DNA from: CAZOWW01 sp964583765
GTDB taxonomy: Bacteria > Actinomycetota > Actinomycetes > Actinomycetales > Kineosporiaceae
Assembly: GCA_964583765.1 (NCBI GenBank)
Contig: CAZOWW010000062.1
Location: 1-32,320 of the forward strand
DNA length: 32,320 nt
Reading direction: 5' to 3'
In this document: piece by piece, positions 30,031 to 32,320 of the stretch
Layout: every line of letters starts with the position of its first letter
Position numbering within the stretch: the first letter of the stretch is position 1
The notes under the pieces: generated by a model
Database searches by the model: none
Seen by the model: only the letters and a program-made list of their open reading frames with translations
Told to the model about the DNA's origin: nothing
Translations under genes and position numbers: made by a program

Positions 30031-31010
30031 CGGGCATGGGGCTGTTGCTTGCCGGTGTGCCCTTCCTGGCCGCTGTGCCCTTCCTGGCCGCCACCGTGCT
30101 CACCGCCTCGTCCGGACGACTGGCCCGAGCCCTTCCCCCACCCACCGCCGTCCGCCTTCTGACCCTGGTCGCCCTCACGACCGCACTCGGATGCGGGTAC
30201 GTGCTGGCCGTCACCGCGGTCTGGGCCCTGGGCCAACTCCCGGCTCTGGCCACGATCGGCCACTGGTCCGCCCCCGTGCTCAGCCACTCGGAGCTCCTGC
30301 CCCCTGCCATCGGTGCCGCCCTCGGCGTCCTCGTGCTCGGACTGCTGGGCGCCTCCGCGGGCCGCGCCCTGCGGCACCTCACGCAACTGCACGAGGCCCA
30401 ACTGGCCTGCCGACAACTCGGACCGGGCGTGGACGGACTCATCGTCATCAACAGCGCCGAGCCGGACGCCTACACCCTCAGCGGTCTCACCAGCCGGATC
30501 ATCGTCACCACCGCCATGCTCAAGGCTCTCCCGCCCGCCGAACGCCGCGCGCTGCTCGCTCACGAAGCCTCCCACCGACGCCACCGCCACCACGCGTACA
30601 ACCAGCTCAGCGACATCGCCGCCGCGGCGAACCCCCTGCTCCGGCCCACCGCCCGGGCCGTGCGCAGGGCGGTCGAACGCTGGGCCGACGAGGACGCAGC
30701 GACGCAACTGGGCGACCGGCCCACCACCGCCCGGGCCATCGCCCGCGCCGGCCTCGCCCGGGATGCCGCCCGAGGCCGTCACCAGAGCCCGGACCCGCGG
30801 GAGACGGTCACCACGGCCGTCACCCATGACGTGCCCGATCGCACCAGGGCTCTGCTCGCCCCACCACCCCGCCGCCGACCGCTCGCCACCACATTTGTGC
30901 TCCTGCTCGCGGCCACGAGCGCCCTGGGGGCCACCGCTGCCGGGCACGCCGTCGAGCAGCAGTTCGACCACGCCCAGGCCGGCTACCCCCGCCAGTCCCT
31001 TGGCCGATGA
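30027..31010 (+). CDS. M56-family (BlaR1/MecR1-like) membrane metallopeptidase
   Basis: A 327-residue membrane protease. Hydrophobic segments (about 5-27, 41-68, 92-112) precede the zinc motif HEASH (His179, Glu180, His183) and the glutamate-containing ERWADEDAA that supplies the third ligand. One more membrane segment lies near the C terminus (about 285-310). BlaR1 and MecR1 have an additional extracellular beta-lactam-binding domain of about 250 residues; it is missing here, so the signal is not a covalently bound beta-lactam by that route. It probably cleaves BlaI in response to an unknown wall or lipid-II-cycle cue. Confidence 0.9.
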   Translation: MTGMGLLLAGVPFLAAVPFLAATVLTASSGRLARALPPPTAVRLLTLVALTTALGCGYVLAVTAVWALGQLPALATIGHWSAPVLSHSELLPPAIGAALGVLVLGLLGASAGRALRHLTQLHEAQLACRQLGPGVDGLIVINSAEPDAYTLSGLTSRIIVTTAMLKALPPAERRALLAHEASHRRHRHHAYNQLSDIAAAANPLLRPTARAVRRAVERWADEDAATQLGDRPTTARAIARAGLARDAARGRHQSPDPRETVTTAVTHDVPDRTRALLAPPPRRRPLATTFVLLLAATSALGATAAGHAVEQQFDHAQAGYPRQSLGR

Positions 31011-31118
31011 CCCGTCCGGCAGGACTCCCCCGCAACACCTTCCCCGGTCTGCGAGCGCTTCTCGGACGCGTCCTCGCTGCGGTCGAGCAATCAGGCGAGC
31101 GCGGGTAGGGTCGCGAGC

Positions 31119-32060
31119 GTGATGCCGGGCTCGGTTCCCAGCCCGCCCTGGTCGCAGGTCTCGCTGGGGCCGGTGACCATGCATGCCTATGCACTGTGCA
31201 TCCTGACCGGGATTCTCGTGGCCGTGCTGGTGGGACGGCGGCGTTGGGTGGCCCGGGGTGGAGCGGCCGACGAGGTGGACGCGGTCGCGGTGTGGGCCGT
31301 GCCCGCAGGCGTGCTCGGTGGCCGGGTCTACCACGTCCTGACCGACCCGGAGCTGTATTTCACCCGCGGACACAACCCGTGGAACGCGTTCGCCATCTGG
31401 CACGGCGGCCTGGGGATCTGGGGCGCCATCGCCCTCGGCGCCGTCGGTGCCGCGATCGGCGCCCGACGCCACGGACTGCGGTTGGCGCCCTTCGCCGATG
31501 CCATGGCCCCCGGGATCGTTCTTGCCCAGGCGATCGGACGCCTGGGCAACTGGTTCAACCAGGAGCTCTACGGCGGACCGACCAGCCTGCCCTGGGCGCT
31601 CCACATCACCCGGCCCGGCGTCGGCGGAACACCGGGCTACTACCACCCCACCTTCGCCTACGAGCTCATCTGGGATCTGCTCGTCGCCGTCCTCGTGCTT
31701 TGGGCCGACCGCCGGTTCCGGCTCGGACACGGCCGGGCCTTCGCGCTTTACGTCACCGCCTACACCGTGGGCCGCGCCGGCGTCGAGCTCCTCCGGGTCG
31801 ACCACGCCAACCACGTCCTCGGGCTCCGCGTGAACACCTGGATCTCGGCACTGGTCTGCGCGGCTGCTCTCGCCTACCTGTGGCGCACCCGGGCTCGCAC
31901 CCGGGAGGCCCCCGGTCGACGTCCACCGCACACCCTCGACGTCCCAGGCCCAGGTGGCGTACGCGGGAGAGCCGACCCCCTCCGCACCCGATGCCCTGCC
32001 CTGATCGGGACGCCACGGCCCACCGGGAGGAGCATCCATGCCCCCAGATTCGCGAGGTGA
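31119..32060 (+). CDS. lgt: Prolipoprotein diacylglyceryl transferase
   Basis: A 313-residue Lgt. The family signature GRLGNWFNQELYGGPT is complete, and the HGGLGIWGA motif and several membrane helices are present. It transfers a diacylglyceryl group from phosphatidylglycerol to the lipobox cysteine of exported lipoproteins, such as the rhodanese at 23302. The start is GTG 31119 or ATG 31122. The C-terminal tail of about 50 residues is Pro/Arg-rich and overlaps the next gene by 23 bases, so the last part is probably a loose extension. Actinobacteria often have two lgt genes; its placement away from trp genes hints at a second copy. Confidence 0.94.
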   Translation: MMPGSVPSPPWSQVSLGPVTMHAYALCILTGILVAVLVGRRRWVARGGAADEVDAVAVWAVPAGVLGGRVYHVLTDPELYFTRGHNPWNAFAIWHGGLGIWGAIALGAVGAAIGARRHGLRLAPFADAMAPGIVLAQAIGRLGNWFNQELYGGPTSLPWALHITRPGVGGTPGYYHPTFAYELIWDLLVAVLVLWADRRFRLGHGRAFALYVTAYTVGRAGVELLRVDHANHVLGLRVNTWISALVCAAALAYLWRTRARTREAPGRRPPHTLDVPGPGGVRGRADPLRTRCPALIGTPRPTGRSIHAPRFAR

Positions 32061-32320
32061 CGGGCACCGGGACCGCCAGGTCCGCGAGCCCTCACCGATC
32101 GAAGGGGACTCACGACTGACTTCCGCTCTGCGGGGGCCGTGGCTGTCGGCAGCGAGCTGGGCACTGGTCGTCTCAGGACTGTTGTTCCTGCTCGGTCGCA
32201 TCGACAACACCGGCGCCACCACCGGCGAGAGGCCCGTCAGCGCGATCACTCTCGGCGCGATGAGCGCCGCCGGCGAAGCCCTCGTCCTGCTCGCCCACGG
32301 GTGGCGACGACCGGCCGCCG
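32038..32320 (+). CDS. Partial membrane protein, cut by window end
   Basis: An open frame from ATG 32038, with GGGAGGAG 5 bases upstream, runs to the end of the window without a stop (94 codons). The first 30 residues are charged. Two hydrophobic stretches follow: WLSAASWALVVSGLLFLLG and a second near AITLGAMSAAGEALVLLAHG. I do not recognise the family. It overlaps the lgt end by 23 bases, suggesting co-transcription. Confidence 0.65.
   Translation, partial: MPPDSRGDGHRDRQVREPSPIEGDSRLTSALRGPWLSAASWALVVSGLLFLLGRIDNTGATTGERPVSAITLGAMSAAGEALVLLAHGWRRPAA

Noticed and set aside
29784..32249. An 821-codon minus-strand open frame
   Set aside because: It is antisense to blaI, the M56 peptidase and lgt, all with clear motifs, and its translation has no domain-like character.
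1..32320. CRISPR arrays, tRNA/rRNA genes, insertion sequences, a CsoR-family gene
   Set aside because: None was found on reading either strand; the CsoR/CstR-like sites must therefore be served by a regulator encoded elsewhere.

Overview
This is a high-GC (roughly 70% by eye) chromosomal or accessory segment of an actinobacterium. The evidence is the codon bias, the DnaE1-type polymerase, the N-terminally extended PadR, BlaI and UppP proteins, and compact operons with 4-base ATGA/GTGA overlaps. I cannot name the genus. There are no rRNA, tRNA, CRISPR or transposase genes.

Layout: (1) 386-3394, minus strand: a translationally coupled operon of a SHOCT membrane protein, a PepSY protein, an OmpR-type response regulator and a histidine kinase. 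(2) 4046-11227, minus strand: a seven-gene sulfur/electron-transfer operon, tusA, an MvhD-like gene, dsrE2-like, an HdrA with an inserted GltD-type NAD(P)H module, a second HdrA, a small winged-helix protein, and a QmoC-like HdrC-HdrE fusion. It ends at a perfect 15-bp hairpin (3966-4001). (3) 11750-12755: a metallo-beta-lactamase-fold gene broken by two frameshifts and a stop. (4) 13199-19932, plus strand: a NifX-like gene, a DUF89 phosphatase, DnaE and a long class-V aminotransferase/cysteine-desulfurase-like protein. (5) 20134-20871, minus: a ZIP transporter under a perfect Zur/Fur-like palindrome. (6) 21219-26568: PIG-L deacetylase, thioredoxin, PadR (minus), lipoprotein rhodanese, a 38-residue Cys-rich protein, a CoA-disulfide reductase-rhodanese fusion and a DUF2892 membrane protein. 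(7) 26839-28151: a second NifX-like gene overlapping a CDF cation exporter. (8) 28309-31010: uppP divergent from a blaI-M56 peptidase pair, with BlaI-like dyads between them. (9) 31119-32320: lgt and a truncated membrane-protein gene.

How it fits together: the main theme is sulfane sulfur and low-molecular-weight thiols. TusA and DsrE would carry protein-bound persulfide. The two HdrA flavoproteins and the QmoC-like subunit would pass electrons between sulfur chemistry, NAD(P)H and membrane quinone. The two rhodanese-containing proteins, the CoA-disulfide reductase, thioredoxin and the PIG-L deacetylase would handle persulfides and thiols. Three TACCC(C)..(G)GGGTA palindromes of the CsoR/CstR type lie before tusA, before the PIG-L gene and before the small Cys-rich/CoADR genes, suggesting one persulfide- or copper-sensing repressor encoded outside the window. 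A second shared operator (CACGAT-N7-CGATATATCG) occurs only before padR and before the first NifX gene, linking those units. The strongest candidate for an undescribed system is the HdrB-less TusA/DsrE/HdrA-GltD/HdrA/QmoC-like operon with its cysteine-remodelled MvhD protein. Its direction and substrate cannot be read from sequence alone.
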